DNA of 64,000 bases. It comes from Desulfosediminicola ganghwensis. GTDB lineage: Bacteria > Desulfobacterota > Desulfobulbia > Desulfobulbales > Desulfocapsaceae. Shown in pieces: positions 1-7,449 of this stretch. The notes below the pieces were generated by a model. It was given only the letters and a program-made list of their open reading frames with translations. It did no database searches and was not told the origin of the DNA. The stretch is taken from the NCBI RefSeq assembly GCF_005116675.2, contig NZ_CP050699.1:2689001-2753000 (forward strand). Direction: 5' to 3'. Position 1 is the first letter of the stretch; each line of letters opens with the position of its first letter. The translations under genes and the position numbers were made by a program.

Positions 1-2
1 AT

Positions 3-368
3 CAGGGTGAGAAACTACCCGCCGAACTGTCTGGTGGTATGCGACAACGTGTGGCGTTGCTCAGAACCCTGTTGGAAGACAGGCCGGTAATCTTGATGGA
101 CGAGCCATTTTCGGCTCTTGATGCCCAGACCCGTTTGAAGCTACAGAATCTTGCTGCCAGACTCACCAGGGGGAAAACCGTATTGATGGTCACCCATGAT
201 CCAATGGAGGCTATGCGTCTTGGTGACAAAGTGATGGTTTTGCGCGGACGGCCTGCAGGGCTTGTCGCCTCTATTGAAATGGATGGAGCAACACCGAGAA
301 ATCCTGAGGACGGTCAGGTTCAGCAGGGGTATGTGAAGTTGTTGAAGTTGCTTATGGAGGAGATATGA
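3..368 (+). CDS. thiZ: ABC transporter ATP-binding protein, 3' part (thiamine precursor type)
   Basis: The gene enters from the left edge; the reading frame is open from base 3, so about half of an ATPase of some 240 residues is visible. The ABC signature LSGGMRQRVA, the Walker B stretch VILMDEPFSALDA and the switch histidine region VTHDPMEA are all present, so the visible part looks functional. The stop overlaps the start of the next gene by four bases (ATGA), as expected for translational coupling with the permease. It would energise import of a thiamine pyrimidine precursor, judged from the binding protein two genes on. ThiZ is an inference from context; SsuB/TauB-type ATPases look very similar. 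Confidence 0.85.
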   Translation, partial: QGEKLPAELSGGMRQRVALLRTLLEDRPVILMDEPFSALDAQTRLKLQNLAARLTRGKTVLMVTHDPMEAMRLGDKVMVLRGRPAGLVASIEMDGATPRNPEDGQVQQGYVKLLKLLMEEI

Positions 369-1114
369 GAATCCTGCGCCCGGTTATTCTTGCTGCAGGA
401 CTTTTGCTCCTCTGGCAATTGGTGGTGGTGCTCAGCGGAGTGCCGAAGTTCATCCTGCCCGGGCCGATTCCTGTTGCCAGGGCGGTCGTAACGCACTGGT
501 CAAGTCTGCAGGGCCATTTGCTCACAACTTTCAGCGAAATAGTGCTGGGGCTGATTATCGGAACCGTCCTTGGCAGCATATGTGCACTCACCATGTTTCT
601 GCAGCCCCTGGTAAAACGCTGGCTTTTACCTGTACTCGTGGTGAGCCAGGCTATTCCGGTCTTTGCCCTGGCACCTCTTCTGGTGCTCTGGCTTGGTTAT
701 GGTATGGCGTCTAAAGTCGCCATGGCTGTTCTGATTATTTTCTTTCCGGTCACATCGTCGTTGTATTATGGGATGCAGCGTACGAACCGGGAGCTTCTTG
801 AATTGGCGCGTATTATGGGAGCCCGGCCGCTCGCTGTACTGCGCTGGATTGTGATTCCTTCAGCTTTACCGGCCTTTGGTTCAGGCTTAAGGGTTGCGAC
901 CGCTGTTGCCCCGATAGGTGCGGTGGTTGGTGAGTGGGTCGGTTCAAGTTCAGGGCTGGGGTACTATATGTTGCATGCCAATGCCAGAATGCAGGTCGAT
1001 GTGATGTTTGCCGCACTGCTGATTCTCGCTTTGGTGTCACTCGGTCTCTATTTCATTGTGGACAAGTTTGTTGTGTATATTCTTTTTTGGGAGAAAACAG
1101 ATGGAAGTGTTTAA
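365..1114 (+). CDS. thiX: ABC transporter permease (ThiX-like)
   Basis: This 249-residue inner membrane protein has about six hydrophobic segments and belongs to the BPD_transp_1 family. The cytoplasmic EAA loop that docks the ATPase can be seen around residues 140-170 (ELARIMGARPLAVLRWIVIP). It overlaps the ATPase gene by four bases and runs into the binding-protein gene, whose start at 1101 lies inside its last codons. Family members move sulfonates, nitrate, taurine or thiamine pyrimidines; the neighbouring ThiY-like protein favours the last. The substrate is inferred, the permease role is clear. Confidence 0.85.
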   Translation: MRILRPVILAAGLLLLWQLVVVLSGVPKFILPGPIPVARAVVTHWSSLQGHLLTTFSEIVLGLIIGTVLGSICALTMFLQPLVKRWLLPVLVVSQAIPVFALAPLLVLWLGYGMASKVAMAVLIIFFPVTSSLYYGMQRTNRELLELARIMGARPLAVLRWIVIPSALPAFGSGLRVATAVAPIGAVVGEWVGSSSGLGYYMLHANARMQVDVMFAALLILALVSLGLYFIVDKFVVYILFWEKTDGSV

Positions 1115-2060
1115 AAAAATACGTAATACCCTGGCGGCATTGACTGTTGCCGCAATCATTTTCCCGGCTCAGGCTATGGCCGCCGAGAAGGTGACGGTGC
1201 TGTTGGACTGGTTTGTTAACCCTGATCACGCCCCGCTCTATGTGGCACTTGAGAAGGGGTACTTTGCGGAAAAAGGTCTTGAAGTCGAGCTTATCGCGCC
1301 AGCGAACCCTAACGACCCTGCCAAGCTGGTTGCAGCCGGTAAAGCAGATATTGCCGTATCATACCAGCATCAACACCATATGCAGGTCGAACAGGGATTG
1401 CCGCTGGTCCGTATTGCAACTTTAGTGGCGACTCCGCTGAACTCACTGGTCGTCCTGGAGGATGGGCCGATCAAAACCATCGCGGATTTAAAGGGCAAGA
1501 CCATCGGCTATTCCGTTGGCGGGTTCGAAACCGTGCTGCTGAAAGTAATGCTGGAAAAAGAGGGATTGACGCTTGATGACGTAAAGCTGATCAACGTCAA
1601 TTTTTCCCTTTCTCCTTCCTTGTTCACCGGTCAGGCCGATGCGGTTATCGGTGCTTTTCGAAACTTTGAATTGAACCAGATGGATATTGAAAAGCGTCCT
1701 GGCAGACCATTTTTCGTTGAGGAGAACGGTATTCCGGCCTACGACGAGTTGATTCTTGTGGCGAATAAAAACAGTCTTGCCGAGCCAAAGTTGAGAAAAT
1801 TTGTCGATGCAGTGGAGATGGGGGTACAGTACCTGGTCAATCATCCTGATGAGAGCTGGCAGCTTTTCATCAAAGGGGACCGCAAAGATCTCAATGATGA
1901 ACTAAACCGCCGGGCCTGGGTAGATACTCTTCCTCGTTTTGCTCTCCGTCCCGGAGCACTTGATAGTAAGCGTTACCGGGTGTTTGGTGAATTTTTAAAG
2001 GAGCAGGGAGTAGTCTCTTCGGTCCCTGAGCTTGAAAAAATTGCTGTTGAATTGCAGTAG
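1101..2060 (+). CDS. thiY: ABC transporter substrate-binding protein, NMT1/THI5-like (ThiY)
   Basis: This is a periplasmic binding protein of 319 residues. I chose ATG 1101 over the longer frame from 1056 because it gives a classical signal peptide: MEVFKKIR, a hydrophobic core, then AMA-AEKV at about residue 27. The mature part opens with VTVLLDWFVNPDHAPLYVA, the family hallmark of NMT1/THI5-like proteins, and GKADIAVSYQ follows about 60 residues on. ThiY binds formylaminopyrimidine, a thiamine breakdown product salvaged for thiamine synthesis. The start codon lies within the end of the permease gene, so the three genes form one transcript. A strong terminator follows. Confidence 0.85.
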   Translation: MEVFKKIRNTLAALTVAAIIFPAQAMAAEKVTVLLDWFVNPDHAPLYVALEKGYFAEKGLEVELIAPANPNDPAKLVAAGKADIAVSYQHQHHMQVEQGLPLVRIATLVATPLNSLVVLEDGPIKTIADLKGKTIGYSVGGFETVLLKVMLEKEGLTLDDVKLINVNFSLSPSLFTGQADAVIGAFRNFELNQMDIEKRPGRPFFVEENGIPAYDELILVANKNSLAEPKLRKFVDAVEMGVQYLVNHPDESWQLFIKGDRKDLNDELNRRAWVDTLPRFALRPGALDSKRYRVFGEFLKEQGVVSSVPELEKIAVELQ

Positions 2061-2067
2061 CACTTTT

Positions 2068-2107
2068 AAACCGGGCTTGCCGCCTCGTGGTGAAGCCCGG
2101 TTTTTGT
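2068..2107 (+). terminator. Rho-independent terminator of the thiXYZ-type operon
   Basis: AAACCGGGCTT pairs with AAGCCCGGTTT around a loop of about 16 bases and runs into a T tract, only seven bases after the stop codon of the binding protein. Confidence 0.85.
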
Positions 2108-2387
2108 CTGATTTTCCCACCCGAATTTTTCCTGTCAGCTTCCCCAAAGGTCATCTTGAAATGAGTGCATATTTCGGCGCGCCGCTAATCTTTGCCGGTA
2201 CGTTGCATGGGGGGATCTGTCTTACTAAAAAAGGTAAGGGCGCTGCCTTTACCGTTTGGAAATCGTTCAGGATAATGAAAGAGTGGCGCGGTATACATTT
2301 TGACCCGCGGGTGTTAGATGCTTTTTTCCAGGTACAGGCGGAATTTTGCATATAAAAGATTTGTATGTCGATCATGAGTTTGAGCAG
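2107..2387. other. Intergenic stretch, no gene seen
   Basis: This gap separates two convergent transcripts (the thiamine-precursor transporter and hsp20). Short open frames exist on both strands, but none has a ribosome-binding site or recognisable protein sequence. Apart from the terminators at its two ends I see nothing in it. Confidence 0.6.
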
Positions 2388-2425
2388 TAAAAAAGGCGAA
2401 GCTGCCTGAGGGCAGCCCCGCCTTG
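2388..2425 (-). terminator. Terminator of hsp20
   Basis: AAGGCG / CGCCTT and an inner GCTGCC-TGAG-GGCAGC form a stacked stem. Read on the minus strand it is followed by a run of T (the AAAAAA at 2389-2394 on the plus strand). It lies about 60 bases beyond the hsp20 stop codon. Confidence 0.8.
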
Positions 2426-2483
2426 AGGAGGAGGGAGTAAAATGAAGCAGAGTCTTTTTTACAACCTGTGGTATTGATCTCTA

Positions 2484-2942
2484 TCAGTTAATAGTGATCT
2501 GCTTAGGCTGTTGTTCTTCCGGTTTCGGAATTTCAAGTTTCAAAATTCCATTTTCATATTTTGCCACTACCTTGTCGGCGTCGATATCGAAAGGCAGGCT
2601 GAAGCTGCGCTCGAATTTGCCGTATGAGCGTTCTCTTCTGTAGCGGTTTTCTTCTGTGACGTTCTCGTTGACCTTACGCTCATAGCCGAGAGTGAGGTGT
2701 TTACCTTTCACATCGAGTTTTATGTCTTCTTTCGGGACTCCCGCCATTTCGGCCTCCACATGAATCACGCCTTCCTGTTCGTAAACATCAACATGCAGCT
2801 GGTTGTGCTGACGGGCGGTATTGCCGGTGATATTGAAAGTCGGGCCGAAAAAGTCACCGAAGAATCCGTCGAAAAAACGATCAATGTCAGTGTTTGGACG
2901 AACCACACGATTTCTTCCATGATTGTAACGTACGATGTTCAT
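2484..2942 (-). CDS. Small heat shock protein, Hsp20/alpha-crystallin family
   Basis: The product is a 152-residue cytoplasmic ATP-independent chaperone that holds unfolding proteins. The N-terminal part (DIDRFFDGFFGDFFG) is typical of bacterial class A Hsp20. The alpha-crystallin domain covers about residues 48-140, with the closing motif AKYENGILKLEIPK, and the tail PKQITIN carries an I-x-I type anchor. A good Shine-Dalgarno sequence (AGGAG) precedes the ATG. The gene is alone and divergent from the RHH-like gene at 3172. Its 5' leader holds an inverted repeat just upstream of the ribosome-binding site. Confidence 0.95.
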   Translation of the reverse strand: MNIVRYNHGRNRVVRPNTDIDRFFDGFFGDFFGPTFNITGNTARQHNQLHVDVYEQEGVIHVEAEMAGVPKEDIKLDVKGKHLTLGYERKVNENVTEENRYRRERSYGKFERSFSLPFDIDADKVVAKYENGILKLEIPKPEEQQPKQITIN

Positions 2943-2964
2943 AATGTTCTCCTTTAGTATTGCC

Positions 2965-3002
2965 CTTGTCTCTTCATGTTCAACGTTCTTTTACGAGACA
3001 AG
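2965..3002 (-). promoter_or_regulatory. Inverted repeat in the hsp20 5' leader
   Basis: CTTGTCTC (2965-2972) pairs with GAGACAAG (2995-3002) over a 22-base loop, ending 22 bases upstream of the hsp20 start codon. It could be an mRNA stem or a protein-binding site. It does not match the CIRCE sequence or a ROSE element that I can recognise. Confidence 0.35.
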
Positions 3003-3089
3003 CAGTTTTGCTGGTTGCCATTGAGACACCATGTTTGGTTATTATTGGCTTTACCTCTGTACGTGAAATGGTAATAATAAAAATGTAGC

Positions 3090-3138
3090 TGTCAATAAGC
3101 TAATGTTACTTTTTATACACTGTCATAAAAGTAACATT
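3090..3138 (+). promoter_or_regulatory. Promoter overlapped by a perfect 12-bp inverted repeat (probable operator)
   Basis: A plausible sigma-70 promoter TGTCAA (3090-3095), 18 bases, TATACA (3114-3119) faces the 194-residue RHH-like gene. The inverted repeat AATGTTACTTTT (3102-3113) / AAAAGTAACATT (3127-3138), spacer 13, brackets the -10 box and the expected transcription start. This is the layout of a repressor operator; the best candidate ligand is the downstream RHH-like protein. Confidence 0.55.
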
Positions 3139-3171
3139 CAAATATGAGAGGATTGCTGTCGGGGTAGAGTT

Positions 3172-3756
3172 GTGAGAAGAAAGAATACATCAATAATATT
3201 AGAGATAACAGACGAATCAGCCTTGGGGATGAGAGGGCGGCAATCAGTCCGGACAACCTTCAAACTGTCTGAGAGAGCGATTACCGCTTTATCCATTTTG
3301 GCTGGACAGATGGGAATTAAGCAGAAATCATTGTTTGATCATCTTATGGATGACATCCATGCGCTCAAAACCATTGCCCGCGAGTTTGAAAATTTTCCGG
3401 AAAAAGACCGAAGAGTCACCAAAACATTTGTGATCTCAAGGAAAACTCTTGAGATACTTGAGGCAATTTCAGTCCAGTACAATACTCCACGTGACGCCCT
3501 TGTTGAATTTTCGATACAGCGGATTCTTCCATTGGTTGAGCGTGAAAAAGCAAGACACAGAAAACGGGTGGAAATTGAAACACATCTTGCTGAACATGTG
3601 CGGCAGAGTGCACGTCTGCTTCGGGATGCTGTTGAAGCACTTGGAGAAGAAGACCCGATTGTGCAGGAGATGTACTCGATGCTGCGCAGTAACGACCTGA
3701 TATATAAACGCATCCGGGCCTATGTGGAAAAAGGCAAAAAAATAGAGGAATTTTAG
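3172..3756 (+). CDS. Protein with two ribbon-helix-helix-like repeats, possible DNA-binding regulator
   Basis: The product has 194 residues from a GTG start; an in-frame stop shortly upstream excludes a longer form. I do not recognise a named family. Residues 26-62 and 82-118 align without gaps over 37 positions (V-x-x-T-F-x-hydrophobic-S ... L ... Q ... L ... I) and each looks like a beta strand plus two helices, the RHH/CopG layout. One chain could thus form a pseudo-dimer. The C-terminal third (about 125-194) is charged and helical, probably a coiled coil or oligomerisation region. It stands alone behind a palindrome-bearing promoter, which suggests self-regulation. Function otherwise unknown. 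Confidence 0.7.
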   Translation: MRRKNTSIILEITDESALGMRGRQSVRTTFKLSERAITALSILAGQMGIKQKSLFDHLMDDIHALKTIAREFENFPEKDRRVTKTFVISRKTLEILEAISVQYNTPRDALVEFSIQRILPLVEREKARHRKRVEIETHLAEHVRQSARLLRDAVEALGEEDPIVQEMYSMLRSNDLIYKRIRAYVEKGKKIEEF

Positions 3757-4141
3757 CTCCTTTACCATTGAGGGGATATGAGTCAGGGGGGAGATGTATA
3801 GTTCGGTTTTAGTGGTAATCAGCGTCTCACCCGGCTCGCCAGGTTAAATTTGGAGCCGAGCAGAATTGTAATGAGAAGAGCCCAATACAATTTTGATAGT
3901 TGGAAAAATTTATTTTTTTTTGCTGTGCATACCCATCTGAAATGCGTGACCTGAAAGCACTGTTGGCTGGGAGTGTTGTTATCACAGGTATTTATTGAAT
4001 AATTCGCTTGGTGAAAATCGAAGATCATGTAATGTGAGGGGGATTGAAGTCGTTAGAAATGAACGAAAGGTGTTGAAATTACATAATTATTTCGTAATAT
4101 ATGCCGGTGTCGCATTACGAAGTTTCACTGGGGGGAAGAAC
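3757..4141. other. Intergenic stretch, AT-rich, no gene seen
   Basis: Between the RHH-like gene and the acetyltransferase start at GTG 4142. It holds a weak hairpin (CGGCTC near 3833 with GAGCCG near 3853) and A/T-rich runs around 3900 that could carry a promoter. The in-frame extension of the acetyltransferase back to 3995 has no ribosome-binding site and unusual residues, so I treat it as untranslated. Confidence 0.5.
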
Positions 4142-4636
4142 GTGATACGGAAGGCTCGGCAGGGTGAACACACCACACTCACATCAATATCTTTTCATTC
4201 CAAGTCTCATTGGGAATATCCTGAAAGTTATATGCAGGTCTGGCAGGATGAATTAACTATCACGCCGGAATACCTGGAAAGTCATCTGGTCTACGTGTTT
4301 GAGGAGGATGGGCGAGTGGTCGCCTACTATTCTCTGGTTGAACTGCTCTATGATCAGGAGTTTTCCTGTGTGACCCTGCAGCAGGGAGTATGGCTCGATC
4401 ACATGTTTGTGCTGCCCTGTAAAATGGGGCAGGGGATCGGTCGGGAGCTGTTTGAGCATTGCCTCGCTGTTTTAAAACATAACGGTTCGGAATCTCTCTT
4501 GGTCCTTGCTGATCCCAACGCTGCCGGTTTTTACGAGAAAATGGGTTGCACTTATGTCGAAGATTATCCTTCGACCATTGAGGGGCGTACCACCCCGCAT
4601 CTTGAGTACCGGCTTACTGCGGTTGAACCAGCATAA
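4142..4636 (+). CDS. GNAT-family N-acetyltransferase
   Basis: This is a 164-residue cytoplasmic acetyltransferase using acetyl-CoA; its substrate is not evident. The start GTG 4142 (VIRKARQGEH) follows the strong ribosome-binding site GGGGGAAG by six bases, whereas the ATG at 3995 has none. Motif A, which binds the CoA pyrophosphate, is FVLPCKMGQGIGRELFEHC at about residues 83-101. The C-terminal ADPNAAGFYEKMGC is the usual GNAT beta6-alpha4 region. It is probably monocistronic; the next gene starts 90 bases later with its own Shine-Dalgarno. Confidence 0.85.
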   Translation: MIRKARQGEHTTLTSISFHSKSHWEYPESYMQVWQDELTITPEYLESHLVYVFEEDGRVVAYYSLVELLYDQEFSCVTLQQGVWLDHMFVLPCKMGQGIGRELFEHCLAVLKHNGSESLLVLADPNAAGFYEKMGCTYVEDYPSTIEGRTTPHLEYRLTAVEPA

Positions 4637-4725
4637 CTCTCTCTACTGATAAAAAATCATATTTATAACAGGGCAACGCGAACAGCCAGCCTGAATACAT
4701 CCATATCAAGCTTAAGAGGTCGGTA

Positions 4726-7134
4726 ATGAGAGTAGTTGTGCTCGCGGTACTGTGTCTTGTCGTGCTCACCGGGTGTGTGGTGGAGCAATCCGGGGAGGCT
4801 GTGGTGGTTCGAACCCCGGAGAGAAGTGTTGACTATCTTAACAAGATTAAGCCTATCCTCGATAATCGCTGTGTGGTGTGCCACAGCTGCTACAACTCTC
4901 CCTGCCAGCTCAAACTGAGTTCCTGGGACGGACTGGATCGCGGTGCCAGCAAGGAGGCGGTATACAATTCCAAACGTCTCTGGTCCATGGAGCCTACGCG
5001 TCTCTTCACAGATGCGCAGACCACCGCCGAATGGCGGGAGAAGGGTTTTCACAGCGTCACCGAGAGCAGCGCGGAAAGTGGGGAAAATAACTTCCCTCTG
5101 CTGAAGATTCTGGCTCATAAGCGTGATAACCCTGATAGCGCCTGTACAACAGATTATGAAGATCCCAGAAATTCCTATAAGCCCGAGGAAGATGAGCTCA
5201 GCTGCGCCGCCACTTCCATCGAGATGGATGAGTATCTAAAGAAACACCCGAATCGTGGCATGCCCTATGGCTTTCCGCCTCTAGAGAAAGACGAATTCCA
5301 GTTAATCAGTGACTGGCTCACCGCTGGCGGCCAGGGGCCAACAGAAAATGAGCATGCTCGTCGGGCAGCGATTGCGGAAGCGGATCTGGAGAATGTCGAT
5401 AAATGGGAGGTGTTTTTCAACGAGCAGGACCCAAAGCATCGGATGACTGCCCGCTACCTCTACGAACATCTGTTTCTGGCCCATATCTATTTCAATGATA
5501 ATGGAAATTTCTATGAATTAGTTCGCTCATACACTCCACCGGGTACGCCTGTCAGCGTGATACCCACCGTTCGACCGTATGATGACCCTGAAGTGGATCA
5601 GTTTTATTATCGGTTCAGGAAAATCTACTCCACCATTGTCCACAAGACGCATATGGTTTTCGAGCTGGGTGACGAGCAGTATGAGCAGTACCACAAATTG
5701 TTCATCAAGCCCCGTTGGCTGCGTGAACCGCACTGGGTTGGCTTTAATAAAAAACAAAGCGCAAACCCGTTCGAAGTCTTTGAGCAGATTCCGCCCGAGT
5801 CGCGTTACAGGTTTCTGCTGGATAACAGTCACTACATAATCATGACCTTCATCCGCGGCCCGGTCTGCAAAGGGCAGGTGGCGCTGAATGTGGTGCGGGA
5901 TCATTTCTGGTTGTTGTTCATGGATCCGGAATATGATCTTTCGGTGCAGCAACCGGGTTTTCTGCATGATCACCTCAAGCTCACCAGAATTCCTACAGAG
6001 CAGGGGAGTTTTTTCAGTATTTTCAAGTGGTACATGATTCCGCGTTATGAACGTTACGCAGCCAGGTATGTAAGCGCAAGGCAGGATTATTATAATAAGA
6101 ATTATGGAAATCGCGGTATTGGCTATGAGGCGATCTGGCCGGGGGATGACCAGGACGACAGCCCCGTGCTTACCGTATTCAGGCATTTTAACAGTGCCTC
6201 GGTCAGTAAGGGAGCGCTGGGTGATTTGCCCCGTACCATCTGGGTGTTTGACTACCCGCTACTGGAACGGGTTTATTATGCACTGGTGGCCGGATTTGAT
6301 GTATATGGTTCCGTTGGACATCAGTTGGCTGTCCGGCTCTATATGGATAAGCTTCGTCAGGAGGGGGAGACTTACTTTCTCGATTTTCTGCCTGAAGAAC
6401 AGCGGCCGAAGCTGATGGCAGACTGGTATGGCGGAATGAGTTTAAAAAAGCTGAAGTATACGCCATCGCTCATGCCGGCCGTTATCGATTTTGAATCTGA
6501 GAATCCAAAACGTGAGTTTGTTGAGCATGTTGTTCAAGATCGTATAAATCCGGCAACGGGAATAGCCTTTGACGAAAATTATCGGCAAGAGGGCGAAGAT
6601 TACCCACCGCTGCCAACAACGTACACTTCGGAAGACGATTATATCCAGGGATTCAAAGCGGTATCTGCCTCGGGAACTTCATTTTTTAAATATGTGAAGG
6701 ATCATAACGCTAATCTGGCGATGGTACGGATTCGGGTTTCGGAGAACCGTGATGAGGTTGTCAGCATGGTAATTAACCGCTGGCACGATGATGTCCGCAC
6801 CCTGAGCCACGAAGCTGATAAGCTCAATCCTTCGAAAGATACGGCTGATTTTATTCGCGGTTATATCGGTTCCTACCCAAATTATTTCTTTGATGTGACG
6901 CTGGCTGATCTACCTGATTTCTTAAAGACTCTGGAAGATTATGACCACAGTGAAGCAGCAATCAGAAAATTGTTGAAGTATGGTGTGAACCGGGCAGATG
7001 CGGATTTCTGGAAAGAGTATGATTGGTTTCAGGAAGATTTTTTGCAGAGTGATCCGTTGCGGGCCGGGCTTTTTGACCTGAACCGTTATTACCACCTGGC
7101 GGTAAAACGACCTGATGATCTGAAAGGCCGCTGA
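4726..7134 (+). CDS. cti: Fatty acid cis/trans isomerase (Cti), lipoprotein with haem-binding motif
   Basis: The 802-residue protein converts cis-unsaturated acyl chains of membrane phospholipids to trans, a rapid response that stiffens the membrane under solvent or heat stress. Residues 1-17 form a lipoprotein signal with lipobox LTGC (Cys17). The cytochrome c motif CVVCH (Cys49, Cys52, His53) follows directly, as in Pseudomonas Cti, where haem is required. The length matches the family (about 760-800). The start ATG has AAGAGGT upstream. The enzyme needs no ATP and acts in the periplasm. It stands alone on the plus strand; the following 40 bases before the pseudogene show no clear terminator. 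Confidence 0.9.
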   Translation: MRVVVLAVLCLVVLTGCVVEQSGEAVVVRTPERSVDYLNKIKPILDNRCVVCHSCYNSPCQLKLSSWDGLDRGASKEAVYNSKRLWSMEPTRLFTDAQTTAEWREKGFHSVTESSAESGENNFPLLKILAHKRDNPDSACTTDYEDPRNSYKPEEDELSCAATSIEMDEYLKKHPNRGMPYGFPPLEKDEFQLISDWLTAGGQGPTENEHARRAAIAEADLENVDKWEVFFNEQDPKHRMTARYLYEHLFLAHIYFNDNGNFYELVRSYTPPGTPVSVIPTVRPYDDPEVDQFYYRFRKIYSTIVHKTHMVFELGDEQYEQYHKLFIKPRWLREPHWVGFNKKQSANPFEVFEQIPPESRYRFLLDNSHYIIMTFIRGPVCKGQVALNVVRDHFWLLFMDPEYDLSVQQPGFLHDHLKLTRIPTEQGSFFSIFKWYMIPRYERYAARYVSARQDYYNKNYGNRGIGYEAIWPGDDQDDSPVLTVFRHFNSASVSKGALGDLPRTIWVFDYPLLERVYYALVAGFDVYGSVGHQLAVRLYMDKLRQEGETYFLDFLPEEQRPKLMADWYGGMSLKKLKYTPSLMPAVIDFESENPKREFVEHVVQDRINPATGIAFDENYRQEGEDYPPLPTTYTSEDDYIQGFKAVSASGTSFFKYVKDHNANLAMVRIRVSENRDEVVSMVINRWHDDVRTLSHEADKLNPSKDTADFIRGYIGSYPNYFFDVTLADLPDFLKTLEDYDHSEAAIRKLLKYGVNRADADFWKEYDWFQEDFLQSDPLRAGLFDLNRYYHLAVKRPDDLKGR

Positions 7135-7171
7135 TTTGTAAAAAGCTCAAAACAGCTCTGATAACGTACTG

Positions 7172-7433
7172 TTAGGGCTGTTGTGTCCCGGTCGGTTCAA
7201 CACGATTGCGACCATTCTGTTTGGCACTGTAGAGTGCTTTGTCGGCCGCTTTTATCAATTGGTCCTGATTATTGAAATCACTTGTCCAGGTTGCCACGCC
7301 TGCACTGATGGTAACATCGCTAGTAGTGCCATCGCTTAACTTGATTTCATGTTCTTCAACCGTCGCTTCTGTTGCAGTCCGAGATGGGCATCCAGTCGGT
7401 GATGACCATCTCGGGCTTCTCCTCGCGGGCCAT
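7172..7433 (-). pseudogene. Remnant of a response regulator / GGDEF diguanylate cyclase
   Basis: On the minus strand, about 7375 down to the TAA at 7172 encodes the C-terminal end of a GGDEF domain: [10 protein letters not shown], then [17 protein letters not shown], which is the classical closing motif. Immediately upstream (7433-7381), one base out of frame, lies [17 protein letters not shown], a piece of a receiver domain around the phospho-acceptor aspartate. The GGDEF active site and most of both domains are missing, so at least one internal deletion has removed the middle. The tolC gene of the efflux operon ends 17 bases away. Confidence 0.75.
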
Positions 7434-7449
7434 TCAGTGCACCTATCTA

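Noticed and set aside
2032-2355. Plus-strand open frame across the terminator after the ThiY-like gene
   Set aside because: It runs through an intrinsic terminator hairpin and has no ribosome-binding site.
5527-6186. 219-codon minus-strand open frame opposite cti
   Set aside because: No recognisable protein features and fully covered by the cti coding sequence.
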